A DNA stretch of 64,000 nucleotides from Merdicola sp963557785 (GTDB taxonomy: Bacteria > Bacillota > Clostridia > TANB77 > CAG-508), in the NCBI GenBank assembly GCA_963557785.1, contig CAUWBF010000008.1, forward strand, positions 1 through 64,000. Reading direction: 5' to 3'. Under the pieces are notes generated by a model, which saw only the letters and a list, made by a program, of their open reading frames with translations, was not told where the DNA came from and ran no database searches. Within the stretch, counting starts at the first letter, position 1. Each line of letters opens with the position of its first letter. The translations under genes were made by a program, and so were the position numbers. Positions 40,500-49,244 of this stretch are shown one piece after another.

Positions 40500-42008
40500 T
40501 TATTTTGAGACAGGTTCTCTTTCACCAGAAGCTATCATTTCATCTATAAGTTTTGCAATAACTTCTCTTTCATTATATGGATATTTTACACCATTTCTTT
40601 CTAAGTATAGATCATGTCCTAAACCAGGAATTACAATGATGTCACCAGGTTTTGCAATAGAAATAGCATAACGAATACCTTCTGTTCTATCAACTATAAT
40701 CTTATAAGGTTTTCCTGTCGGAATAATACCAACTTCAATTTCCTTTAATATTTTTAAAGGATCTTCTGTACGTACTTGATCAGACATTAAAACAGTATAG
40801 TCTGCAAGTCTTCCAGATATTTCACCCATTACAGGACGCTTAGCAGCATCTCTATCGCCACCAACACCCCAAGCACAGATGATTTTCCCTTTTGCATAAG
40901 ATTTTACAGCTGTTAAAATACTTTCTAAACTAGAAGGTGTATGTGCATAATCTATCATTATTGTAAGCCCTAATTTATTTGGCACAAGTTCACTTCTACC
41001 AAGAACCTTTAAATCTTTAAGAGCAGTTCTTACTTCATCAGCAGTAACTCCAAAATAAGAAGCAACACTTATTGCACCTGCAGCATTATATATACTAAAT
41101 CTTCCAGGAATACAAGCTTCAATTCTTTCTTCTTTACCATTCATTAAAATTGAAAAATCAATATAAGAATCGGTAATAACAACATTATCTGGATTAACTT
41201 TAAAGTCAGCTGAATTATCTATTGCAAAAGTTTTAATTTGTTTATTTGGTAATAAATCTTTAACTTTTGAAACAGTTTCATCATCATTATTAATAACACC
41301 ATATTTTGCCATTTTAATTAATTGAAGTTTACAATTAAAATAATCTTCCATACTAGGATGTTCTTTAGCACTGATATGATCTTCAGTTAAATTAGTGAAC
41401 AATCCAACTTCAAATTCACAACCAGCTACTCTATCAAGTTTAATAGCCTGTGAAGAAACTTCTATAATTGCAACATCAACATTTCTTTCTACCATAGTAG
41501 CTAGATGTTTTTGAATTTCAATACTTTCAGGTGTTGTTCTATCAGTATCTTCAATTTTCTCACCATTGATATAAACAGCAATACTACCAATTAATCCTAC
41601 ATTTAAACCATGAGCTTCTAATATAGATTTAATCATAAATGTAGATGTAGTTTTTCCTTTAGTTCCTGTTACACCAATAACTTTTAATTTTTTTGAAGGA
41701 TTATCATAAAAAGTACAAGAAAGTTCAGCTAAAGTTTTTCTAGTATTTGAAACAGATATAACAGGTAAGTTATATTTATTATAAATTTCTTGTACATCTA
41801 CATCAGGTTCTACAATAAGAGCTCTAGCACCGTTTTCTATAGCGTTAGGTATATATGAAATACCATCTTTAGTAAAACCGTTTATAGCAACAAAAAGTCC
41901 TCCTTCTTTAATTTTTCTTGAGTCTGAATGTATATTAGTTATATCTAAATTTAGATCACCAACTGTATTTTTTACTTCGACTTCTGAAATTAATTTATTA
42001 AGTAACAT
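40500..42008 (-). CDS. murE: UDP-N-acetylmuramyl-tripeptide synthetase (MurE-type)
   Basis: MurE adds the third residue (meso-DAP or lysine) to UDP-MurNAc-dipeptide. The 502-aa Mur ligase has the ATP loop GVTGTKGKTT (about residues 112-121), the TTPESIEIQ and SSQAIKLDRV substrate blocks, and YAHTPSSLESIL (354-365). The position of the family DAP signature D-N-P-R reads D410-Q-V-R413 (SDQVRTEDPLKI). The late G-K-G-H-E motif reads GLGHD. So the amino-acid selection site is atypical although the gene lies between dapF and dapL. The start is the ATG at 42008 with GGAGGG 6 nt upstream; in-frame ATGs further upstream overlap the site. Confidence 0.9.
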   Translation of the reverse strand: MLLNKLISEVEVKNTVGDLNLDITNIHSDSRKIKEGGLFVAINGFTKDGISYIPNAIENGARALIVEPDVDVQEIYNKYNLPVISVSNTRKTLAELSCTFYDNPSKKLKVIGVTGTKGKTTSTFMIKSILEAHGLNVGLIGSIAVYINGEKIEDTDRTTPESIEIQKHLATMVERNVDVAIIEVSSQAIKLDRVAGCEFEVGLFTNLTEDHISAKEHPSMEDYFNCKLQLIKMAKYGVINNDDETVSKVKDLLPNKQIKTFAIDNSADFKVNPDNVVITDSYIDFSILMNGKEERIEACIPGRFSIYNAAGAISVASYFGVTADEVRTALKDLKVLGRSELVPNKLGLTIMIDYAHTPSSLESILTAVKSYAKGKIICAWGVGGDRDAAKRPVMGEISGRLADYTVLMSDQVRTEDPLKILKEIEVGIIPTGKPYKIIVDRTEGIRYAISIAKPGDIIVIPGLGHDLYLERNGVKYPYNEREVIAKLIDEMIASGEREPVSK

Positions 42009-42215
42009 AGACATCCCTCCATTTCGCAAGATTTCTATGTTTCAAATTATATATCTATTTTTTTTATTTGTAAATAAAACGTGAAAAATAAGGAAAAATG
42101 AAATAGAAATAAAATTATATAATTGAAAAAAAATTAATAAAGTGATATAAATAGAAAAGTATAAGGAATAATAATTTAGTTCTTATCATAACAATAATCA
42201 TACGGAGGAAAAGAT

Positions 42216-43439
42216 ATGATTAAAATAAATGAAAATTTTTTAGAATTACAAAAAAGCTACTTATTTTCTACTATAGCTAAAAAAGTAGCAAAATACACAG
42301 AGGAGAATCCAGAAAAACAAGTAATAAAATTAGGAATAGGAGATGTAACAAGACCAATAATACCTGCCTGTATCGAAGCTATGCACAAAGCAGTAGACGA
42401 ACTAGGAACAAGTGAAGGCTTTAGAGGATATGGACCAGAACAAGGATATGACTTTTTAAGACAGGCAATAGTAGATAATGAATATAAAAATAGAGGAATA
42501 GATATACAAATAGACGAAATTTTTGTATCTGATGGTGCTAAATGTGACTGTGGAAATATAGTTGATATATTTGGTAAAGACAATAAAGTAGCTATAACAG
42601 ATCCTGTATACCCAGTATACTTAGATACAAATGTAATGGCTGGAAGAAGCGGAAAATTCAACGAAAAAACAGGAATGTATGAGAATATTATATATATGCC
42701 AGTTACAGCAGAAAATAATTTCATTCCTGAATTACCAAAAGAAAAAGTAGATTTAATATATCTATGTTTTCCAAATAATCCAACAGGAACAGTTCTTACA
42801 AAAGAACAATTAAAAGTATGGGTTGATTATGCAAAAGAAAATGAAGCTATAATATTATTCGATGCAGCATATGAAGCATTTATAACAGAAGAAAATGTAC
42901 CACATAGTATATATGAAATAGAAGGAGCAAAAGATGTTGCTATAGAATTTAAAAGTTATTCAAAAACTGCTGGATTTACAGGGGTTAGATGTGCATACAC
43001 TGTAGTACCTAAAAATATACAAGTAAATGAAGTATTGTTAAATGATCTATGGAATCGAAGACAATGCACAAAATTTAATGGTGTGCCATATGTAACACAA
43101 AGAGCGGCAGAAGCAATATATACAGAAGAAGGAAAGAAACAAATAAAAGAAAATATAAATTATTATTTAGAAAATGCCAAAATAATAAAGAAAGGATTAG
43201 AAGAAGTTGGATTTATAACATATGGAGGAGTAAATTCACCATATATATGGCTTAAAGTTCCAGAAGGTATGACTTCGTGGGAATTTTTCGATAAATTATT
43301 AGAAGAAGCTAATGTTGTTGGAACACCCGGAAGTGGATTTGGACCTCATGGAGAAGGATACTTTAGATTAACAGCTTTTGGAACTAAAGAAAATACTAAA
43401 AAAGCTATTGAAAGAATAAAAGAAAAATTTGCAAAATAA
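42216..43439 (+). CDS. dapL: LL-diaminopimelate aminotransferase
   Basis: DapL makes LL-DAP directly from tetrahydrodipicolinate and glutamate, bypassing succinylated or acetylated intermediates. The 407-aa fold-type I PLP enzyme shows LGIGDVTRPIIPACIEAMHK (about residues 39-58), GYGPEQGYDFLR, SDGAKCDCGNI, FPNNPTGTVLT, the PLP lysine in SYSKTAGFTGVRCAY (Lys near 251) and a late FRLTAFG. These are the DapL-specific forms, distinguishing it from general aspartate aminotransferases. GGAGG lies about 8 nt before ATG. With Asd, DapA, DapB and DapF in the same window it completes the route. Confidence 0.95.
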   Translation: MIKINENFLELQKSYLFSTIAKKVAKYTEENPEKQVIKLGIGDVTRPIIPACIEAMHKAVDELGTSEGFRGYGPEQGYDFLRQAIVDNEYKNRGIDIQIDEIFVSDGAKCDCGNIVDIFGKDNKVAITDPVYPVYLDTNVMAGRSGKFNEKTGMYENIIYMPVTAENNFIPELPKEKVDLIYLCFPNNPTGTVLTKEQLKVWVDYAKENEAIILFDAAYEAFITEENVPHSIYEIEGAKDVAIEFKSYSKTAGFTGVRCAYTVVPKNIQVNEVLLNDLWNRRQCTKFNGVPYVTQRAAEAIYTEEGKKQIKENINYYLENAKIIKKGLEEVGFITYGGVNSPYIWLKVPEGMTSWEFFDKLLEEANVVGTPGSGFGPHGEGYFRLTAFGTKENTKKAIERIKEKFAK

Positions 43440-43444
43440 AAAAG

Positions 43445-43478
43445 AAATCTGGAATTTTATAATTCCAGATTTTATTTT
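43445..43478. terminator. Bidirectional terminator (dapL / acyl-CoA synthetase)
   Basis: A 12-bp stem AAATCTGGAATT and complement with TTAT loop, T-rich downstream, between converging genes. Confidence 0.85.
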
Positions 43479-45226
43479 CTATCTTCATTATCATCTTTTT
43501 TTATATTTAAATTTTCACCATAGCGTTTTATCTTTTGAGTCGTAGTTTTTTCAAATTCTTTATCTTTTAAAATAAAACTTTTTATATGTTTATAATTTGG
43601 TAATTTCTTATTAATACCAGCTACTATATCACTCATAATTGCCATAATTTCAGCTTTTTGAGGTACACTTACTTTTAAATATTCTTTTATGGCATCAATA
43701 TTAGGTAAAATTTGAGCATTTACATATGTTTCATCATCATTCTCATAATTTAATCCAGTTACTAAAGATTCAGAAATTAAAGGATTATCATTCAAATAAT
43801 GTTCAAGTTCTTCAGGATAAACATTTTTTCCGTTTTTAGTAACAATGACAGTTTTACATCTTCCAGTAATATAAAGCCAGCCTTCATCATCTATTCTACC
43901 TAAATCTCCAGTATAGAACCAACCATCTTTAATTACTTTATTAGTAGCTTCTTCATCATTATAGTAGCCAAGCATTACATTAGGACCTTTAACTAAAATT
44001 TCTCCATCACCATTTTCATCAGGATTATTTATTTTATACTCAACATTAGGAATAGGAAGTCCTACAGCATTAGCGTTAATATAAAAATCATTATTACCAG
44101 CAACTAAAGGTGAACATTCAGTAAGTCCGTACCCTTGAAGAGCATTAATTCCTAATTTTTTGTAATGTTTAACTATATTAGGGTTAAGAGGAGCTGCACC
44201 AACTATAAAAGCACGAAGTCTACCTCCCAAAGTATTTTTAACTTTTCTTTTAACTATTTGAAACATTGGAGCAGGTATATTATCTAGAATATTAGAACCT
44301 TCTTTAACATACTTTGGTAGAGTTTTAGCTATACTAGTTTCTATTTTTTTTAGCATTTTTTCTAATAATAAAGGAACACATAGAAAAATAGAAGGTCTAA
44401 ATTCTTCAATATTCTTATTTATATATCTAAGTCCTTCACAGTAGCTTATACAAGCACCACTATATATAACTAAAAGATAACCCAATGTACATTCATATGT
44501 ATGATGTAAAGGTAATACTGATAAGACATGATCACTTCTTTTTACTTTAACTATTCCATATGTAGACATTATGCAAGAACAAATATTTTTATGTGATAAG
44601 CAAACACCTTTTGCATTTCCAGTAGTACCAGAAGTAAATAAAAGAATGTGCATTTCATCAGGATCGATTATAATATCATCAAAAGAGGTATCACCATCTT
44701 CAATAAGTTTATTTCCAAAATTTATTAAAGAGGAAAATGATTTATAAGAATCTGTATCTTTATCAGAATTAAAATTAATTTTCAATAAATTTTTATTATC
44801 AAATTTGCTTATGTTATCAGAAATTAAATTAATAAATTTTTCATCACATAAAACTACTTTACTATCTGCCATATTAACAAAGTTTGAAATGTCATCTATT
44901 AATAGTTCTTTATCTATTGGAACTACTGTTCCAATTATTACAGCGGCAAGATAAGAAACAGCCCAACTATAACTATTTTTTCCAATAACTGCTATTCTAG
45001 AATTTAAAAAACCTAAATTAATTAATGCTGTACCTAGTGCTACTACATCTTTTTTGAACTTTTTATAACTGACACCATAAATGTTTCCAGCAGAATCCTT
45101 TAATTTAAAAGCATTTCTAAACTCATATTTTTTAGCAGATCTATAAAGTAAATCTTTTAAATCAGATACAAATGGAGCTTTATGATATTTTAATTTTAGT
45201 TTTTCAGCTTGACTTTTTTTACTCAT
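43472..45226 (-). CDS. AMP-binding (long-chain fatty-acid-CoA ligase-like) enzyme
   Basis: A 584-aa ANL-superfamily enzyme that activates a carboxylic acid by adenylation. Motifs: LLFTSGTTGNAKGVCLSHKN (P-loop, about residues 194-213), GYGLTECSP (about 363-371), GWFYTGDLGRIDDEGWLYITGR (about 431-452) and TVIVTKNGKNVYPEELE. The catalytic lysine expected near the end is in TTQKIKRYG. It resembles FadD-like ligases of Clostridia; the acyl substrate is not evident. A hydrophobic stretch near 80-100 could be membrane-associated. AAAGGAG lies about 8 nt upstream. Single-gene unit. Confidence 0.88.
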   Translation of the reverse strand: MSKKSQAEKLKLKYHKAPFVSDLKDLLYRSAKKYEFRNAFKLKDSAGNIYGVSYKKFKKDVVALGTALINLGFLNSRIAVIGKNSYSWAVSYLAAVIIGTVVPIDKELLIDDISNFVNMADSKVVLCDEKFINLISDNISKFDNKNLLKINFNSDKDTDSYKSFSSLINFGNKLIEDGDTSFDDIIIDPDEMHILLFTSGTTGNAKGVCLSHKNICSCIMSTYGIVKVKRSDHVLSVLPLHHTYECTLGYLLVIYSGACISYCEGLRYINKNIEEFRPSIFLCVPLLLEKMLKKIETSIAKTLPKYVKEGSNILDNIPAPMFQIVKRKVKNTLGGRLRAFIVGAAPLNPNIVKHYKKLGINALQGYGLTECSPLVAGNNDFYINANAVGLPIPNVEYKINNPDENGDGEILVKGPNVMLGYYNDEEATNKVIKDGWFYTGDLGRIDDEGWLYITGRCKTVIVTKNGKNVYPEELEHYLNDNPLISESLVTGLNYENDDETYVNAQILPNIDAIKEYLKVSVPQKAEIMAIMSDIVAGINKKLPNYKHIKSFILKDKEFEKTTTQKIKRYGENLNIKKDDNEDRK

Positions 45227-45488
45227 GATTTAATCTCCTTTCATAAAATAAGCCTGATACTATAATAATAGTATAAAAAAATAAAATAATCAATAAAAAA
45301 TAAAAGTATATTTTAGACAAAAAAATACAAAATATACAATAAAAAGGTCTAATAAGATATTAAAAAGCAAATAAATGTAAAAAATATTTGTAAAATATTA
45401 ATAAATTATGAAAAAAAGGATGCAAAATTAGTTTGTTTTATGATAGAATATGAATGATTATAAATAAATTAAGGAGAGTGTTTAAAAA

Positions 45489-46199
45489 GTGAGTGACGAA
45501 ATACCATATAAACGAGTATTACTAAAGCTTAGTGGAGAAGTATTAGCAGGTGATCAAAAAACTGGTGTAAATGCGCAAGTAATAGGAGAACTATGTGATG
45601 AAATAAAAAATGTTGTTGAACTAGGTGTTCAGGTAGCAATAGTTGTAGGAGGAGGAAACTTCTGGAGGGGAAGATATGGACATCAAATGGAAAGAACTAC
45701 AGCAGACTATATGGGAATGCTAGCAACAGCAATGAATGGGTTAGCATTACAAGATGCTTTAGAAGCAAGAGGAGTATATACAAGAGTTCAAACAGCTATT
45801 GAAATGCGTGAAATTGCCGAACCATATATAAAAAGAAAAGCTATAAAACATTTAGAAAAAGGAAGAGTAGTAATATTTGCTTGTGGAACAGGAAATCCAT
45901 ATTTTACAACAGATACAGCAGCAGCTTTAAGAGCAGCTGAAATAGATGCAGATGTTATTTTATTAGGAAAATCAATAGATGCAGTATATTCAGCAGATCC
46001 AGAAAAAGATGATACAGCAATTAGGTATGACGAAATTTCTTATCTAGATATATTAAATAAAGATTTAAAAGTAATGGACTCAACAGCCACATCACTTTGT
46101 AGAGACAATAATATACCTTTAATAGTATTTGGAATATCAGATCCAAAGAATATTACAAGAGCTGTAAAAGGCGAAAAATTAGGAACAATAGTAAAATAA
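45489..46199 (+). CDS. pyrH: UMP kinase
   Basis: PyrH phosphorylates UMP to UDP with ATP; bacterial UMP kinases belong to the amino-acid-kinase fold. The 236-aa protein has KRVLLKLSGEVLAG (about residues 8-21), VVGGGNFWRGRYG (about 55-67), the DYMGMLATAMNGLALQDALE helix, and GTGNPYFTTDTAAALRAAE. It starts with GTG; AAGGAG lies about 12 nt upstream, slightly long. pyrH-frr is the standard pair in Bacillota. A 260-nt AT-rich spacer with a TAGAAT-like -10 near 45444 precedes it, and it starts the long operon that runs to the DUF1294 gene. Confidence 0.96.
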   Translation: MSDEIPYKRVLLKLSGEVLAGDQKTGVNAQVIGELCDEIKNVVELGVQVAIVVGGGNFWRGRYGHQMERTTADYMGMLATAMNGLALQDALEARGVYTRVQTAIEMREIAEPYIKRKAIKHLEKGRVVIFACGTGNPYFTTDTAAALRAAEIDADVILLGKSIDAVYSADPEKDDTAIRYDEISYLDILNKDLKVMDSTATSLCRDNNIPLIVFGISDPKNITRAVKGEKLGTIVK

Positions 46200-46214
46200 A
46201 AGGAGAGAAGAAAA

Positions 46215-46763
46215 ATGGATTATACAAATATAAAAGAAAAAATGGAAAAAACAATAAGTGTACTAGAAGAAAATTTATCAGAAGTTAGAGCAGGAAGAGC
46301 AAATCCTGCAATATTAAATAAAGTTAGAATAGACTATTATGGAACACCAACACCAATAAATCAAATAGCAGGAATATCAGTTCCAGAAGCAAGATTAATA
46401 GTAATCCAACCATGGGATTTAAGTGCTTTAAAAGACATAGAAAAAGCTATATTAGCAGCAGATATAGGATTAAATCCAAACAATGATGGAAAAGTTATAA
46501 GATTAAACTTTCCAGAATTAACAGAAGAAAGAAGAAAAGAATTAGTTAAAGATATAAAGAGAACAGCAGAAGAATCTAAAGTAGCAATACGTTCTATAAG
46601 AAGAGATGGAATAGATGAATTTAAAGCAAAACAAAAAAATTCAGAAATTACAGAAGATGATTTAAAGAATGCTGAAACAGAAATCCAAAAAATTACAGAT
46701 TCATATATAGCAGAAATTGATAATATTTTAGCAAAAAAAGAAAAAGAAATAATGTCAGTATAA
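46215..46763 (+). CDS. frr: Ribosome recycling factor
   Basis: RRF separates ribosomal subunits after termination together with EF-G. The 182-aa protein has the two-domain pattern: LSEVRAGRANPAILNKVRID (about residues 21-40), YYGTPTPINQIA, RLIVIQPWD, GLNPNNDGKVIRLNFPELTEERRKEL (about 93-118) and the C-terminal long helix with DEFKAKQKNSEITEDD. It follows pyrH by 15 nt with AGGAGAG as ribosome binding site. Confidence 0.97.
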   Translation: MDYTNIKEKMEKTISVLEENLSEVRAGRANPAILNKVRIDYYGTPTPINQIAGISVPEARLIVIQPWDLSALKDIEKAILAADIGLNPNNDGKVIRLNFPELTEERRKELVKDIKRTAEESKVAIRSIRRDGIDEFKAKQKNSEITEDDLKNAETEIQKITDSYIAEIDNILAKKEKEIMSV

Positions 46764-46790
46764 TAAATAGAGTATAAAGAAGGAAAAAAC

Positions 46791-47681
46791 ATGGATTTTA
46801 AAGAAACTATAAAAGAATATCAAAATATAGTAAATAAAGAATTAGAAAAATATGTAATAACAAAAGATTGCCCAGAAAAAATATTGAACGACTCTATGGC
46901 TTATAGTCTAATGGCAGGGGGCAAAAGATTAAGACCAATATTAATATTACAAACATATAAAATTTTTAAAGAAGACTATGAAAAATGTTTTCCGTTTGTA
47001 GTTGCAACAGAAATGATACATAATTTTTCACTTATACACGATGATTTACCAGCAATAGATGATGATGATTTTAGACATGGAAAGCCAACAAATCACAAAC
47101 AATTTAATGAAGCAACAGCTATTCTTGCTGGAGATGGTCTACTAAATTCTGCATATATGATAATAAGCGAAGATTTAGCAAAAACAACAAATATAGAAGA
47201 ACAAAAATTAAAAATTAGAGCGTTTAATGAATTAACTAAAGCAATAGATAGGGTTATTGCAGGAGAATATGTTGATACAGAATATGAAGGTAAAGAAATT
47301 TCAAATGAATATTTAGAGTATATGCATAAAAATAAAACAGGCGAATTTTTAAAAGCTTCTGTAAGAATTGGAGCAATATTAGCAGGAGCTAGTGATGACG
47401 ATATAGAACATCTAAGCAAATATGCAGAAAAAATAGGCTTAACATTTCAAATTAGGGATGATATATTATCTGAAATTGGCGATAAAAATATACTTGGAAA
47501 ACCAGTTGGAAACGACAAAGAAAAAGGAAAATGTACATATGTTACAAAATATGGACTAAGCAGGGCACAAGAAATATTAGAGGAAATTACTAACGAAGCA
47601 ATTCAACTAGCGGATAAATATAATAAAAATGGAGAATTTTTTAGAGAATTTGCAATATATATTAAAAATAGAGAAAAATAA
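46791..47681 (+). CDS. ispA: Farnesyl diphosphate synthase-type polyprenyl synthetase
   Basis: A 296-aa trans-prenyltransferase that condenses IPP with allylic diphosphates. Landmarks: SLMAGGKRLRP (about residues 38-48), first aspartate-rich motif LIHDDLPAIDDDDFRHGKPT (about 81-100), an Asp-rich second motif FQIRDDILSEIGD (about 221-233), and the KTGEFLKASVRIGAILAGA helix. Bacillota ispA makes farnesyl diphosphate for UppS, which follows. AAGGA ribosome binding site about 9 nt upstream. Confidence 0.94.
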   Translation: MDFKETIKEYQNIVNKELEKYVITKDCPEKILNDSMAYSLMAGGKRLRPILILQTYKIFKEDYEKCFPFVVATEMIHNFSLIHDDLPAIDDDDFRHGKPTNHKQFNEATAILAGDGLLNSAYMIISEDLAKTTNIEEQKLKIRAFNELTKAIDRVIAGEYVDTEYEGKEISNEYLEYMHKNKTGEFLKASVRIGAILAGASDDDIEHLSKYAEKIGLTFQIRDDILSEIGDKNILGKPVGNDKEKGKCTYVTKYGLSRAQEILEEITNEAIQLADKYNKNGEFFREFAIYIKNREK

Positions 47682-47704
47682 AAAGGATGAATGGAGCAAT
47701 AATA

Positions 47705-48415
47705 ATGGATAAAAATATAAATATGCCTAAACATATTGCAATCATTATGGATGGAAATAGAAGATGGGCAAGAGAACATAATTTAGATCCAAAACAAGGA
47801 CATAAAGAAGGAGCAAAAACACTAGAAAAAATAGTAAGATATGCAAATAAAATAGGTTTAGAATATATTACAGTATATGCTTTTTCAACAGAAAACTGGA
47901 AAAGAGCTGAAGATGAAGTTGGAGCTTTAATGCTTCTTTTACAAAACTATTTAGATGATTATAGTAAAAGAGCAGATACAGAAAATATAAAAGTAAAAAT
48001 ATTAGGAGATATTACAAGACTTTCACAAGGAATGCAAAAAAGTATTATTAAATGTATGGAAAGAACAAAAGATAATACAGGGGTAACTTTTAATATAGCA
48101 TTAAATTATGGTGGAAGAGATGAAATTATACGAGCTGTAAAAAGTATAGCTAAGCAAGTAAAAGAAAATAACTTAGATATAGATTCAATAGACGAAGAAT
48201 TAATATCTAGTAATTTATATACAAAAGGTCAACCAGACCCAGATTTACTTATAAGAACAAGTGGAGAGTTACGAACAAGTAATTTTTTACCTTGGCAAAT
48301 AGTTTATTCAGAATTTATATTCATTAATAAGCATTGGCCAGATTTTACAGAAAAAGACTTGGATGAAGCCATAGAAGAATATCAAAAGAGAAATAGAAAA
48401 TTTGGAGGAAAATAA
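47705..48415 (+). CDS. uppS: Undecaprenyl diphosphate synthase
   Basis: UppS elongates farnesyl diphosphate to undecaprenyl diphosphate, the carrier for peptidoglycan and wall polymers. The 236-aa cis-prenyltransferase has HIAIIMDGNRRWAREHNLDP (catalytic Asp, about residues 10-29), GHKEGAKTLEKI, the AFSTENWKRA motif, ALNYGGRDEI and PDLLIRTSGELRTSNFLPWQ. The start is at ATG 47705 with GGAG 8 nt upstream; the in-frame ATG at 47687 is too close to its own site. Lies between ispA and cdsA as is usual. Confidence 0.97.
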   Translation: MDKNINMPKHIAIIMDGNRRWAREHNLDPKQGHKEGAKTLEKIVRYANKIGLEYITVYAFSTENWKRAEDEVGALMLLLQNYLDDYSKRADTENIKVKILGDITRLSQGMQKSIIKCMERTKDNTGVTFNIALNYGGRDEIIRAVKSIAKQVKENNLDIDSIDEELISSNLYTKGQPDPDLLIRTSGELRTSNFLPWQIVYSEFIFINKHWPDFTEKDLDEAIEEYQKRNRKFGGK

Positions 48416-48420
48416 TTCTT

Positions 48421-49227
48421 ATGAATGTTACACGAATTTTAACTGGAGTAATAGGATTTCCTATAGTAGTTTTAGTTTTAGTTTTAGGAAATGAAATTTT
48501 AATAGATGTAGCTTTTGCGATAATAGCAGCAATGAGTTTGCATGAATATTATAAATGTTTTAAAGAAAAAGCTAAGCCTGTAACATGGTTAGGATATGTA
48601 GCATGCAGTTTAATAGCATTTATACATATAATTCCAAGTGAATATTTAATGCATATAATTGGAATAGTAATTCCTATATTTATGCTAATATTATTTTTTC
48701 AAGTAATATATTCAAATATGAAAACAAATATAACAGATATAGCTATTACTATGCTTGGAATTTGTTATATACCACTATTTTTAATGTTTATACCAATACT
48801 TAGAGGTTTAGAAAAAGGAACATTATTAGTTTGGTATATAATATTATCTGCATGGGGGACAGATGTATTTGCATATACAGTAGGAAAATTAATTGGAAAG
48901 CATAAATTTAGTCCAATTAGTCCTAATAAAACTATAGAAGGATGTATTGGAGGAGTAATTGGAGCAATAATAATGAATTTAGGATATACATGGATTATAA
49001 ATACATTTTGTCAAATGAGCCTAAATTACATATATATTATAGGAATAACAATAATACTAAGTTTATTATCTCAATTAGGAGACTTTGCAGCATCATCAAT
49101 AAAAAGATATGTTGGAGTTAAAGATTTTAGTAACTTAATACCAGGGCATGGAGGTATGCTAGATAGAATAGATAGTATTATATTCATAGCACCATTTGCC
49201 TTTTACTTATTAAGGTTGTTAGTATAA
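48421..49227 (+). CDS. cdsA: Phosphatidate cytidylyltransferase
   Basis: CdsA makes CDP-diacylglycerol from phosphatidic acid and CTP, entry to phospholipid synthesis. The 268-aa protein has about eight membrane helices and the family signature near the end: SLLSQLGDFAASSIKRYVGVKDFSNLIPGHGGMLDRIDS (about residues 218-256, metal-binding Asp residues). The TIEGCIGG block near 178 also fits. It starts 5 nt after uppS with the ribosome binding site inside that gene (GGAGG). Normally dxr lies between cdsA and rseP in Bacillota; here it is absent. Confidence 0.96.
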   Translation: MNVTRILTGVIGFPIVVLVLVLGNEILIDVAFAIIAAMSLHEYYKCFKEKAKPVTWLGYVACSLIAFIHIIPSEYLMHIIGIVIPIFMLILFFQVIYSNMKTNITDIAITMLGICYIPLFLMFIPILRGLEKGTLLVWYIILSAWGTDVFAYTVGKLIGKHKFSPISPNKTIEGCIGGVIGAIIMNLGYTWIINTFCQMSLNYIYIIGITIILSLLSQLGDFAASSIKRYVGVKDFSNLIPGHGGMLDRIDSIIFIAPFAFYLLRLLV

Positions 49228-49244
49228 TCAAGGAGGATTTACTT

